Of a stretch of DNA of 64,000 nucleotides, positions 51,181-58,408 are shown piece by piece. How positions within the stretch are numbered: the first letter of the stretch is position 1; every line of letters begins with the position of its first letter. The translations under genes were made by a program, and so were the position numbers. The notes beneath the pieces are model-generated. The model did no database searches. It saw nothing but the letters and a program-made list of their open reading frames with translations, and was not told where the DNA came from. The stretch spans positions 30,262 to 94,261 of the forward strand of contig JAFPVC010000043.1 in assembly GCA_017413085.1 (NCBI GenBank). The letters run 5' to 3'. Source of the DNA: Prevotella sp. (GTDB lineage: Bacteria > Bacteroidota > Bacteroidia > Bacteroidales > Bacteroidaceae).

Positions 51181-51900
51181 ATGAACAAAATCAACGATAC
51201 TAAAGACCCAATGGGAAGAGCCATCGCTGACTACCACAGCAAAGGCGTTGCAGACAGACTAAGAGTGTTTTCCCCGATGTTTGAGGAAGACGAGATACCT
51301 GTGCAAACGCTTTTCCGTGAGTATGACGATATACCAGAGATAGAACGTGCTGCCCTCGATATGGTCAGTGGCAAAACTCTTGACGTGGGTGCCGGCAGCG
51401 GTTGTCACTCGCTTGTGCTGCAGCAACGAGGCGTTGACGTCACCGCTGTTGACATCTCGCCATTGTCGGTAAAAACCATGAAGGAACGTGGAGTGAAACA
51501 GGTGGAAGAACAAGATTTCTTCAAACTGGAAGGTCAGTATGACACCATCCTGATGCTGATGAACGGCATAGGCATCGTGGGAACGCTGGAGCGCATGCCA
51601 GAGTTCTTCCGCCATCTCGACAAGATACTGGCTCCGGGAGGTCAGTTGCTGTGCGACTCATCAGACATCAGTTATGTCTTTGAGGACGAAGACGGCATTA
51701 TAGACTATCCCGACACCGACAGCTATTATGGCGAACTGACTTATCGCATGCAATACAAAGACTCTGTAAGCGATGCCTTCCCCTGGCTATACATCGATGC
51801 CGCCACACTTGAACAAAAAGCATCAGAAAACGGCTATGCCGTCGAAGTGGTATCCCAAGGCAACCATTATGACTACTTGGCAAGAATCACCAAAAGGTGA
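51181..51900 (+). CDS. Class I SAM-dependent methyltransferase
   Basis: A 239-aa cytoplasmic methyltransferase. GKTLDVGAGSGCHSLVLQQR is motif I, VTAVDISPLSVKTMKERGVK motif II and YDTILMLMNGIGIVGTLERM motif IV region. LDKILAPGGQLLCDSSDISY completes the fold. The N-terminus (MGRAIADYHSKGVADRL) is family-like, but the substrate is unknown. Single gene with its own promoter. Confidence 0.85.
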   Translation: MNKINDTKDPMGRAIADYHSKGVADRLRVFSPMFEEDEIPVQTLFREYDDIPEIERAALDMVSGKTLDVGAGSGCHSLVLQQRGVDVTAVDISPLSVKTMKERGVKQVEEQDFFKLEGQYDTILMLMNGIGIVGTLERMPEFFRHLDKILAPGGQLLCDSSDISYVFEDEDGIIDYPDTDSYYGELTYRMQYKDSVSDAFPWLYIDAATLEQKASENGYAVEVVSQGNHYDYLARITKR

Positions 51901-51951
51901 AAGATGAATAATGGTAAAAGTTTCATGCTATAAAATTAATTACGTATTTTA

Positions 51952-51983
51952 TTTGGAGGTTAAAGAGAAAATAAGTAAATTTG
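51952..51983 (+). promoter_or_regulatory. Full promoter before the DUF3791 gene
   Basis: TTTG (51952-51955) and TAAATTTG (51976-51983) are 20 bp apart; the ATG is at 52021. Confidence 0.7.
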
Positions 51984-52020
51984 CATTAGAATTTAGTTCA
52001 CCCCTCTGTTGATTTTAGAT

Positions 52021-52236
52021 ATGAAAGCAGAACATTTGGAATTTATAACTTTCTGCGTAGGCAGTCTTTCCGATGCCCTGAATAAAAGTGCATCGCAAGT
52101 CTACGGTGCATTACGTAATTCTGGTACGCTGAACGAATATATCATACCATGCTACGATGTTTTACACACATTCAGTAAGGATTATATTGTGAATGAACTG
52201 ACCGAGGTGCTAAAAGAAAGGGGAGCCGCAATATGA
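52021..52236 (+). CDS. DUF3791 protein, probable antitoxin-type partner
   Basis: A 71-aa protein matching DUF3791: EFITFCVGSLSDALNKSASQ, then YGALRNSGTLNEYIIPCYDV and LHTFSKDYIVNELTEVL. DUF3791 genes commonly precede a DUF3990 gene (start MILYHGS) in small two- or three-gene cassettes thought to be toxin-antitoxin-like. Here the stop overlaps an ATG that opens MILYHAS, but the partner ends almost at once. The ATG at 52021 is preferred to a TTG 12 bp upstream. Confidence 0.8.
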   Translation: MKAEHLEFITFCVGSLSDALNKSASQVYGALRNSGTLNEYIIPCYDVLHTFSKDYIVNELTEVLKERGAAI

Positions 52237-52334
52237 TTTTGTATCATGCTTCAATATTAATCTTTAATTTGAAAGCAAAGATACACAAAATAATCGACAA
52301 CATAAGAACTTTCATTCAAAAATGGCACTTGTGA
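52233..52334 (+). pseudogene. DUF3990 gene cut after about seven codons
   Basis: The frame starting in the DUF3791 stop (ATATGA) reads MILYHAS, the typical first residues of DUF3990 proteins, then turns into unrelated sequence and stops after 33 codons. The remaining 140 or so residues of a usual partner, which resembles ADP-ribosyltransferase-type toxins, are absent. A TATCTTTG box on the minus strand at 52276-52283 now lies here without a gene. Confidence 0.6.
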
Positions 52335-52448
52335 ATGTTTTTTTTGAAATTATTAATAGTTATTTGAGTCTAGTAGGCTTTAAAAACAGTTAAGGTTGGC
52401 GATATCATTTCATTATATGACTACAACAAGAATATCTACAACACACTT

Positions 52449-53942
52449 ATGAATGTAACAAGACTAAGGAAAAATCTTGTGGCAGGCGGATGTGACATGT
52501 ACCTGCTACTTATGATGCTGTTATGCACAATGACTGCAACGGCTAAGAAACAGGTGTTCAACGTCGTTGACTACGGTGCCGTGGCCGATGGCAAGACACT
52601 GACACATGAGGCGTTCAACCGTGCCATTGACGATGCCGTCAGCAAAGGCGGCGGCAGGGTAGTGGTGCCATTTGGCGACTATCTCTGCGGCAGCATACGC
52701 ATGAGGTCAAACATAGAACTGCACTTCGAACCGGGTGCGAGGATTATTGCCGCACCTGAATCCGCCAAGGCATACGACGCACGCGAGCCGTGGGAAGGCC
52801 CGCAGTATCAGGACGGTGGCCACACCTTCTTTCACAACTCGCTCATCTGGGCCGACGGTGCAGAGAACATCGCCGTGACCGGCCGCGGGTTCATCGACGG
52901 TGTGGGACTGACCAGGGAAGACAAGGAAAAGGCTGGCATTGTACAGGGCGGCGGCATGGACACCGGCGACAAGGCTATAGCATTCAAGCTGTGCAAGAAC
53001 GTGAAGATTTCCGACCTTACCATATACCGCGGCGGCCACTTCGCCATCATCGTCACAGGGTGTGAGAATACGCTCATCGACCGTGTGACCATCGACACCA
53101 ACCGCGACGGCGTGGACATAGACTGCTGCAAGAACCTTGTGATACGTAACTGCTGCGTGAACACCTCACACGACGATGCCATCGTGCTGAAAAGTTCATA
53201 CGCACTGAAGAAACTGGTGCCGTGTGAGAACGTCACCGTGAAGAAATGCACCGTCACAGGCTATAAGTGCGGCACATACCTCGACGGCACCAAGGTGCCC
53301 GAACCCGTGGGGTGGGTATGCGGACGCATAAAGCTTGGAACGGAGAGCAACGGCGGCTACCGCAACATCAAGATACAGAACTGCAAGGGTGAATACAGCA
53401 GCGGACTGGCCCTGGAGTGCGTGGATCAGGGAGTGATGGAAAACATTGACGTTGACGGCTTCAACATAGTGCACACCCACCACTATCCCATCTATATCAC
53501 CACTGGCTGCCGCAACCGCGGACCGGAGGAGCGCAAGGACATCTCGACTGGTCAGAACATCAGCATAAAGAACGTCAATTGCTATCATGCCGACTCCATC
53601 GCCGGCATCATCATCACCGGCATGAAGGGCACGCCACTGCGCAACATCTCGATAAGCAAGGTGCGCGTTGACTATGCCGGCGGCGGCAGGGCAGAGCATG
53701 CCAAGAGCGAATACCGCGAGCAGGGTACCAACTACCCTGAACCGAAGTTTGCCGGCTTCACGCCCGCCTACGGCGTCTTTGCCCGCCACGTTGACGGATT
53801 GAAACTCAACAACATCAAGTTCCGCGTGAAGAACAAGGACGAGCGACCTATGATAATCCTTGACGACGTGACATATTACTCCATCAAGAATGTTAAGGGG
53901 CCGTTGGAGCCTGGTGTGGAGAAAATCATAGTCAGGCCATAG
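52449..53942 (+). CDS. Secreted polygalacturonase (GH28)
   Basis: A 497-aa pectin-degrading beta-helix enzyme that cuts between galacturonate units. A signal-like hydrophobic stretch (MYLLLMMLLCTMTATA) follows a 16-residue basic start. FNVVDYGAVADGKTLTHEAF is the GH28 N-terminus. The catalytic Asp residues lie in TNRDGVDIDCC and TSHDDAIVLKS, and GRIKLGTESNGGYRNI replaces the usual RIK block. Start 52449; the ATG at 52497 would begin directly with the hydrophobic stretch. Together with the two pectin esterases at the window start it indicates pectin use, although no SusC/SusD pair is near. Confidence 0.92.
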   Translation: MNVTRLRKNLVAGGCDMYLLLMMLLCTMTATAKKQVFNVVDYGAVADGKTLTHEAFNRAIDDAVSKGGGRVVVPFGDYLCGSIRMRSNIELHFEPGARIIAAPESAKAYDAREPWEGPQYQDGGHTFFHNSLIWADGAENIAVTGRGFIDGVGLTREDKEKAGIVQGGGMDTGDKAIAFKLCKNVKISDLTIYRGGHFAIIVTGCENTLIDRVTIDTNRDGVDIDCCKNLVIRNCCVNTSHDDAIVLKSSYALKKLVPCENVTVKKCTVTGYKCGTYLDGTKVPEPVGWVCGRIKLGTESNGGYRNIKIQNCKGEYSSGLALECVDQGVMENIDVDGFNIVHTHHYPIYITTGCRNRGPEERKDISTGQNISIKNVNCYHADSIAGIIITGMKGTPLRNISISKVRVDYAGGGRAEHAKSEYREQGTNYPEPKFAGFTPAYGVFARHVDGLKLNNIKFRVKNKDERPMIILDDVTYYSIKNVKGPLEPGVEKIIVRP

Positions 53943-54138
53943 TGCCGCTGCGGTGCTGTATGGTATTTGTCAAAGTGACAGGATTATGGCTGATATAATG
54001 ACAAAGTGATTTTTTCAAGGCTCGAAATTCTGGCGTATACGAAAATAAAAATTTCTTGCTGGCATACAGCGAAAATATGGCGCTTTTGGTAAATATCAGT
54101 AAATTAGAAAGTTACAAATTTGGGTAAATTATGGCATT

Positions 54139-54165
54139 GTAATTAGGTGCCAATTACCATGTAAT
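54139..54165. repeat. Two-unit remnant of the 22-bp dyad array
   Basis: GTAAT at 54139-54143 and the complete dyad ATTAC-CAT-GTAAT at 54153-54165 keep the 22-bp period (GTAAT to GTAAT). The remnant adjoins the broken end of a glycosyltransferase scrap. The remainder of the 53943-54153 gap is AT-rich without a gene. Confidence 0.6.
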
Positions 54166-54342
54166 CGACACCATGAGCGACGACCAGCCTGGCACTGCAC
54201 GACCGGAACACCATGTATATATTACCCATGCCAGTATGCCGAAAGAGATAAGCAGGAACAGCAAGCCCATATACAGCACACCGTGTATGAGACTGAGCGA
54301 GAAACTTGTGATGCCGTCGAAAGCCATGGAACACATGCGCAC
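54154..54342 (-). pseudogene. C-terminal scrap of a GT2 (DPM1/GtrB-like) glycosyltransferase
   Basis: The minus-strand frame reads AFDGITSFSLSLIHGVLYMG, then LLFLLISFGILAWVIYTW and RAVPGWSSLMVSITW. This is the membrane part of undecaprenyl-phosphate glycosyltransferases (GIISFS...P-L-x-G, then VPGWTSL). The catalytic domain upstream and the last helix are missing. The break lies in the 22-bp dyad remnant. Confidence 0.6.
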
Positions 54343-54443
54343 CAGTCCGCATTACACAGTATACAGAAAAGCGGCGGGGCAATGATAAGTTGCTCCACCG
54401 CTTCAATGTTATTTCCGTTAATAAGTTGATTGCTCGTGTTTGT

Positions 54444-54611
54444 TTACGGCAGGCTGATAGCCTCGTTAGGACAAACACTTGCGCATGTGCCACACTCTGT
54501 GCAGGCGTCTGCGTCAATCTTGTAGATATCGCCCTCTGAAATTGCTTCTACCGGGCACTCGCTGATGCATGTTCCACATGCGATGCAGTCGTCACTGATT
54601 ACGTAAGCCAT
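54444..54611 (-). CDS. Small 2[4Fe-4S] ferredoxin
   Basis: A 55-aa soluble electron carrier with two typical motifs, CIACGTCISECP and CTECGTCASVCP, separated by about 20 residues. This is the clostridial-type bacterial ferredoxin. It starts MAYVISDD directly after a promoter box on its strand. Probably serves pyruvate:ferredoxin oxidoreductase or similar enzymes; no partner gene is adjacent. Confidence 0.95.
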   Translation of the reverse strand: MAYVISDDCIACGTCISECPVEAISEGDIYKIDADACTECGTCASVCPNEAISLP

Positions 54612-54698
54612 AATGTTCCTTTCTTTTTTAATATTGTTTTATAATGTTTTTGTATTTGTAGTCTGTTTTAGGTATCAAACTACCGTTGTTTCTGTCTG

Positions 54699-54706
54699 CA
54701 AAGTTA
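54699..54706 (-). promoter_or_regulatory. -7 box (TAACTTTG) for the ferredoxin gene
   Basis: On the minus strand CTTAACTTTGCAGAC lies about 90 bp before the ferredoxin start. Confidence 0.65.
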
Positions 54707-54791
54707 AGAAAAAGATTTTATACTACCTAATTTTAGGTAGAATTTTTTTACTAATAAATGTTTTTTCTGCCTTTTTTATGGTATTTGAGGC

Positions 54792-55610
54792 ATGGCGATG
54801 CAATTTTTCGGCTATGTTTTACGTTCTTTTATAGTGAAAGAGCATGTTTTTTATAGTAAAACCTTGTTGCGTCGGACTCTGTTGGCTGCGTGTGTGGCCG
54901 CTGCGTCATTATCAACTGCCGCGCAGGAGCGCACGGTGCAGAACCGTCCGTATACGGATTTGCGCCCGTTGCATTTCGGTATTGTGGTTGGTGCCAACAT
55001 GATGGACATGAAGATGACAAACGTTGGACAGCAGACACTCACGCTGAAGGACGAGACACAGATACAGTCGCTCGTGACGGTCGACCAGACGAACTGGGAT
55101 CCTGGCTTCAACGTAGGCGTGCTGGCAGAGGCACGCATCAACGAGTTCTTTGCGTTCCGCATGGCTCCGCAGTTGTATTTCGGCACGCGCCAACTGACGT
55201 TTCGCAACTTCACGAAGTCGGCCGAGGCAGGTTATGCCGTTGAGGAGAAACAGTCGCTGAAGACTGTGTATGTGGCAGCAAACTGCGACCTGATATTCGC
55301 CTCGAAGCGATTCAACAACCACCGGCCTTACGTGATGGCAGGACTGGCTCCTGTGTTCAACCTCACATCAAAGAAGACTGATTATCTGCAGCTGAAGGGC
55401 TACGATGTGTTCTTCGAGGTGGGTATGGGTTGCGACTTCTATCTGCCTTTCTTCAAGTTGCGTCCTGAACTAAAATTCATGCTCGGACTGACAAACTCCC
55501 TGAGTACTGAACATCAGAAGACAATGCTCGATGCCGAACTGATGCCATACGCCGCCAGCGTAAACCGCATCAAGAGCAAGATGTTCGTATTGTCGTTCTA
55601 TTTTGAATAG
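54792..55610 (+). CDS. porT: PorT, type IX secretion outer membrane protein
   Basis: A beta-barrel of up to 272 aa. The signal-like part is KTLLRRTLLAACVAAASLST, cut near AAQ. RPLHFGIVVGANMMDMKMTN opens the barrel, and NEFFAFRMAPQLYFGTRQL and FDLPFFKLRPELKF-type strands (YLPFFKLRPELKFMLGL) match PorT of Porphyromonas and its relatives. PorT is needed for type IX secretion, which fits the sorting-like tails of the pectin enzymes. The start is uncertain: ATG 54792 or 54798, or GTG 54834 directly before the signal peptide. The gene ends at a strong bidirectional terminator. Confidence 0.85.
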   Translation: MAMQFFGYVLRSFIVKEHVFYSKTLLRRTLLAACVAAASLSTAAQERTVQNRPYTDLRPLHFGIVVGANMMDMKMTNVGQQTLTLKDETQIQSLVTVDQTNWDPGFNVGVLAEARINEFFAFRMAPQLYFGTRQLTFRNFTKSAEAGYAVEEKQSLKTVYVAANCDLIFASKRFNNHRPYVMAGLAPVFNLTSKKTDYLQLKGYDVFFEVGMGCDFYLPFFKLRPELKFMLGLTNSLSTEHQKTMLDAELMPYAASVNRIKSKMFVLSFYFE

Positions 55611-55635
55611 TATAGGCTTATAGCTTTATAATACG

Positions 55636-55677
55636 AAAAACGCCCCGGCTGACCATTCAGGCAGCCGGGGCGTTTTT
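55636..55677. terminator. Strong bidirectional terminator
   Basis: AAAAACGCCCCGGCTG (55636-55651) pairs perfectly with CAGCCGGGGCGTTTTT (55662-55677). It separates porT and the coiled-coil lipoprotein gene, which converge here. Confidence 0.92.
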
Positions 55678-55719
55678 ATTATATTATGTGTTTTGTATGT
55701 TCTTAAATTACCTTCTCGC

Positions 55720-56571
55720 TTACTTCACCATGATGACGAGGTACTTGCTTGCAGCCCAGAACTGCTCAGGGTTGCTGATGCGCAGAATGTACTGCTTCTG
55801 TGCATCCTGCTGCAGAGAGTAGCTGCCGGCCGGATGCGAGGTCAGAATCTTTGCAGACTTTGAGTAAAGCTTGATTTCCTTGTCAACGCGGATGTCGACC
55901 TTAGTGAAGTAGTTCTTGTTGAAGTTAGACTGCAGCACCTTGCCGCCGTCGTATACGTTGTTGGCCTTCAGTTCCTTCTTCGTGCCAAAGACGTAGTAGG
56001 CAGTGTGCAGGTCCTTGTCCTGATTGCTTATTGTCTCAGCCTTCTGCTTTGCCTCTTCCTTCAGTTCGTTCACGCTGGTGTTGAGTGTAGACACGGTCTG
56101 GTCAAGCTCGGCAATGTGAATGTTCTTCTGCTCCAGCTCGGCACGCAGTGCATTGAGTTCGTTGGTTTTCTCTTCCAGTTCCTTGGTGAAGTTCTCAACC
56201 ATCTTCTTTAGCTCGGCAGAACGGCTGCTGCCCTCACGCACCTGACGCTGCAACTTGGCAATGAGTTCCTTGTTGTGCTTCATGCGCTCCTGTATGCTGC
56301 GCATGCTCTGGCGCATCTGCTCCGTAGGGTTGCTGCCCTCGCCACTCTTGGCCAAGGTGAGTTTCTCTTCGTCAGACTCGATAAGGCGGAAGCCTTCCTG
56401 AATCTCGTTGAAGGTAGACATCATGTCGTTTAGCTCGTTGTCTTTCTGGTCGAGCACGCGCTGCAGCGAGTCAACGCGTGAGTCAGCCTCGCTGACCTGA
56501 GCCTGACCGCTGTTGCCTGTGCAGCTTGCGATGAGCAGTGCGGCAAAGGCGAAAGAGATAATCTTTTTCAT
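55720..56571 (-). CDS. Coiled-coil lipoprotein (possibly Cbp1-type adhesin family)
   Basis: A 283-aa envelope protein. MKKIISFAFAALLIASCTGN is a lipoprotein signal with Cys 17. A long heptad region (about 30-190: SLQRVLDQKDNELNDMMSTF, IQERMKHNKELIAKLQRQV, KELEEKTNELNALRAELEQK) forms a coiled coil. A small beta domain closes the chain (VDIRVDKEIKLYSKSAKILT). The pattern DNELNDMMSTFNEIQEGFRL is shared by Bacteroidales proteins that databases name Cbp1-family collagen-binding adhesin; that name is from memory and the function may differ. Confidence 0.75.
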   Translation of the reverse strand: MKKIISFAFAALLIASCTGNSGQAQVSEADSRVDSLQRVLDQKDNELNDMMSTFNEIQEGFRLIESDEEKLTLAKSGEGSNPTEQMRQSMRSIQERMKHNKELIAKLQRQVREGSSRSAELKKMVENFTKELEEKTNELNALRAELEQKNIHIAELDQTVSTLNTSVNELKEEAKQKAETISNQDKDLHTAYYVFGTKKELKANNVYDGGKVLQSNFNKNYFTKVDIRVDKEIKLYSKSAKILTSHPAGSYSLQQDAQKQYILRISNPEQFWAASKYLVIMVK

Positions 56572-56612
56572 ATTAATACTTTATAGTTGTTTTTTTATTG
56601 TGTTCCAGTCGG

Positions 56613-56620
56613 CAAAGTTA
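56613..56620 (-). promoter_or_regulatory. -7 box (TAACTTTG) for the coiled-coil lipoprotein
   Basis: On the minus strand TGTAACTTTGCCGAC lies about 40 bp before the start codon. Confidence 0.65.
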
Positions 56621-56691
56621 CAAAAAAAAGTGGATTACACACAAATGTAATCCACTTTTTATTATTAAATAATGTGAAATTCACTACAAAT

Positions 56692-57300
56692 TCACTGCAT
56701 CTGCACCATATTGAAGAATTCGCGGCGCAGGTCGGAGTCTTCCTTGAATGCCCCGGTGAAGTAAGACACGGTCATGTCGCCGTCGTTGCGAATGCCGCGC
56801 ATACTCTTGCATAAGTGCTTGCCTTTCATTACGATGGCAAAGCCACATGCCGTACCATCGAGAGCCTCGGAAAGCATCTCGATAATCTCGCGGCACAGGC
56901 GTTCCTGCAGTTGCAGTTTGGCAGCGCAGTAGCTCACCACGCGTGCCACCTTTGATATGCCGAGTATGCGACCGTCGGCATTGGGTATGTATGCGAAATA
57001 GTATTTTCCGAAGAAGGGAAGCATGTGGTGCTCGCACATGGAGAAGTATTCGCCGCTGTCAAACACCATCTCGCTCGTGTGGGCAGAGTTGGTGAATGTG
57101 GTGATGGCAGGTTTGTACTCGGGCTTGTAACCACGGAATATCTCGCGGTACATGCGTGCGATGCGTGCAGGAGTGTCAATCAGTCCCTCGCGCTCTGGGT
57201 CTTCGCCTATGGCGAGCATGATGGTGCGTATGGCACTGAGCAGTTCTTCCTCAGTCACCTTACGTTGATTATCTTGTGTGTTTGTAATGAGAGTTTCCAT
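56692..57300 (-). CDS. folE: GTP cyclohydrolase I
   Basis: A 202-aa cytoplasmic enzyme converting GTP to dihydroneopterin triphosphate, the entry to folate and to queuosine precursors. FSMCEHHMLPFFGK holds the zinc Cys and catalytic His, and VMKGKHLCKSMRGI the second zinc Cys. GISKVARVVSYCAAKLQLQE is the family signature. Its start overlaps the end of queE by 46 bp, and it is the last gene of a queD-queE-folE operon. Confidence 0.95.
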   Translation of the reverse strand: METLITNTQDNQRKVTEEELLSAIRTIMLAIGEDPEREGLIDTPARIARMYREIFRGYKPEYKPAITTFTNSAHTSEMVFDSGEYFSMCEHHMLPFFGKYYFAYIPNADGRILGISKVARVVSYCAAKLQLQERLCREIIEMLSEALDGTACGFAIVMKGKHLCKSMRGIRNDGDMTVSYFTGAFKEDSDLRREFFNMVQMQ

Positions 57301-57917
57301 TTCGGATTTTGGAGTATGTAATTAATTGTTGCTTCTAAGTTTTTTATGTTTTGCTCATGCAGCTCATGGCCTGTAAGTTCCATTGAGGCATCCACGGGCT
57401 GCAGTCTGTATTCCTGTGCCTTTACGTCTGCAAGTTGGCTGATTCGCACGGCGTTGTCCTGCAGGCGTGTGTCGAACAGGACTTTCAATTCGTCGATGCG
57501 CTGTATGCGCAGCGGCAAGTCCTTTGGCGAACACGTAATCCAGTCAACTGCACAACCGTCTGCCAGCGGCAGCGAACCATTGGTCTCCATCTGTATGAAC
57601 CAGCCGTGCTTGTGAAGCAAAGTCGTGAGCGTGGCCGTCAGCTGCATTGCTGGTTCTCCGCCTGTTATTACGATGTGGCGTGCAGGGTATGGTGTTATGG
57701 CATCTATAATCTGCTGTTCGGTCATCTCGCTGCCCTGCTGGTGCTGCGTGTCGCAGAAAGTGCAGTGCATGTTGCAACCGCTGAGTCGCACGAACACCGC
57801 TGCCGTGCCGGTGAATTTTCCTTCGCCCTGCAGGGAATAGAATATCTCGTTGACTTTAAGTCTTCCCTGGCATCTCTCGGAGAGGGTCTCCGTTGCTGTA
57901 ATGTCGCTGTTCGTCAT
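57255..57917 (-). CDS. queE: 7-carboxy-7-deazaguanine synthase (radical SAM)
   Basis: A 220-aa enzyme that contracts 6-carboxytetrahydropterin to 7-carboxy-7-deazaguanine. VNEIFYSLQGEGKFTGTAAV is the family start, and RLSGCNMHCTFCDTQH gives the radical SAM CxxxCxxC. IVITGGEPAMQ is the GGEP motif. It lies 9 bp after queD and overlaps folE. The last residues after TGHELHEQNIK extend into folE; an earlier stop is absent in this frame. Confidence 0.92.
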   Translation of the reverse strand: MTNSDITATETLSERCQGRLKVNEIFYSLQGEGKFTGTAAVFVRLSGCNMHCTFCDTQHQQGSEMTEQQIIDAITPYPARHIVITGGEPAMQLTATLTTLLHKHGWFIQMETNGSLPLADGCAVDWITCSPKDLPLRIQRIDELKVLFDTRLQDNAVRISQLADVKAQEYRLQPVDASMELTGHELHEQNIKNLEATINYILQNPKWKLSLQTHKIINVR

Positions 57918-57926
57918 TGTTGCCTG

Positions 57927-58256
57927 TCATTCTTCGTAAGCTGCGACATTGCCGACACTCTCCTGCACCTCGACGCGGTAGCATTGAGGTATCTGGTCGC
58001 AAATCCATTTGGCTATGTTCTCAGCCGTAGGATTGAAAGGAAGAAGTTCGTTGAAGTTTCCATGGTCGAGATAACCATGAATGCGCTCCTTCACCTGAGT
58101 GAAGTCGATTACCATGCCGTCGGCATTGAGTTCTGCAGACTTGCAGTAGATTGTTACCACCCAGTTGTGACCGTGCAGACGTTCACACTTGCTTTCATAC
58201 GACAGCCTGAGCTGATGGCAGCCGGCTATCTCCATTGTTTTCTTGATGTAATACAT
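57927..58256 (-). CDS. queD: 6-carboxytetrahydropterin synthase
   Basis: A 109-aa enzyme using the folE product to make 6-carboxytetrahydropterin. The zinc His residues are in GCHQL and ERLHGHNW, with the catalytic Cys in SKCERLHG. MVIDFTQVKERI is the next conserved block and PTAENIAKWI closes the fold. First gene of queD-queE-folE, with a promoter box at 58355-58362. No queC is in the window. No preQ1 riboswitch was recognised in the leader. Confidence 0.93.
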   Translation of the reverse strand: MYYIKKTMEIAGCHQLRLSYESKCERLHGHNWVVTIYCKSAELNADGMVIDFTQVKERIHGYLDHGNFNELLPFNPTAENIAKWICDQIPQCYRVEVQESVGNVAAYEE

Positions 58257-58354
58257 AAGTGAAGTTTTTTTCTCAGGGTTTTCTTCTACCTGAATGTTTT
58301 ACCGCTGTCCGGTATAGCGGCATGTCTGTATGTCTGCAATACCGAACAGCGGTG

Positions 58355-58362
58355 CAAAGTTA
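58355..58362 (-). promoter_or_regulatory. -7 box (TAACTTTG) for queD-queE-folE
   Basis: On the minus strand AGTAACTTTGCACC lies about 100 bp before queD. Confidence 0.65.
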
Positions 58363-58408
58363 CTCATTTTATTTCAATTGGCAAAATCTTAAGGCGAAAA
58401 AAGATGGT

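Noticed and set aside
52276-52283. Minus-strand TATCTTTG box
   Set aside because: No minus-strand gene follows it; it may be a relic or chance match.
58257-58362. preQ1 riboswitch before queD
   Set aside because: The leader of about 100 bases shows no recognisable preQ1 aptamer layout.
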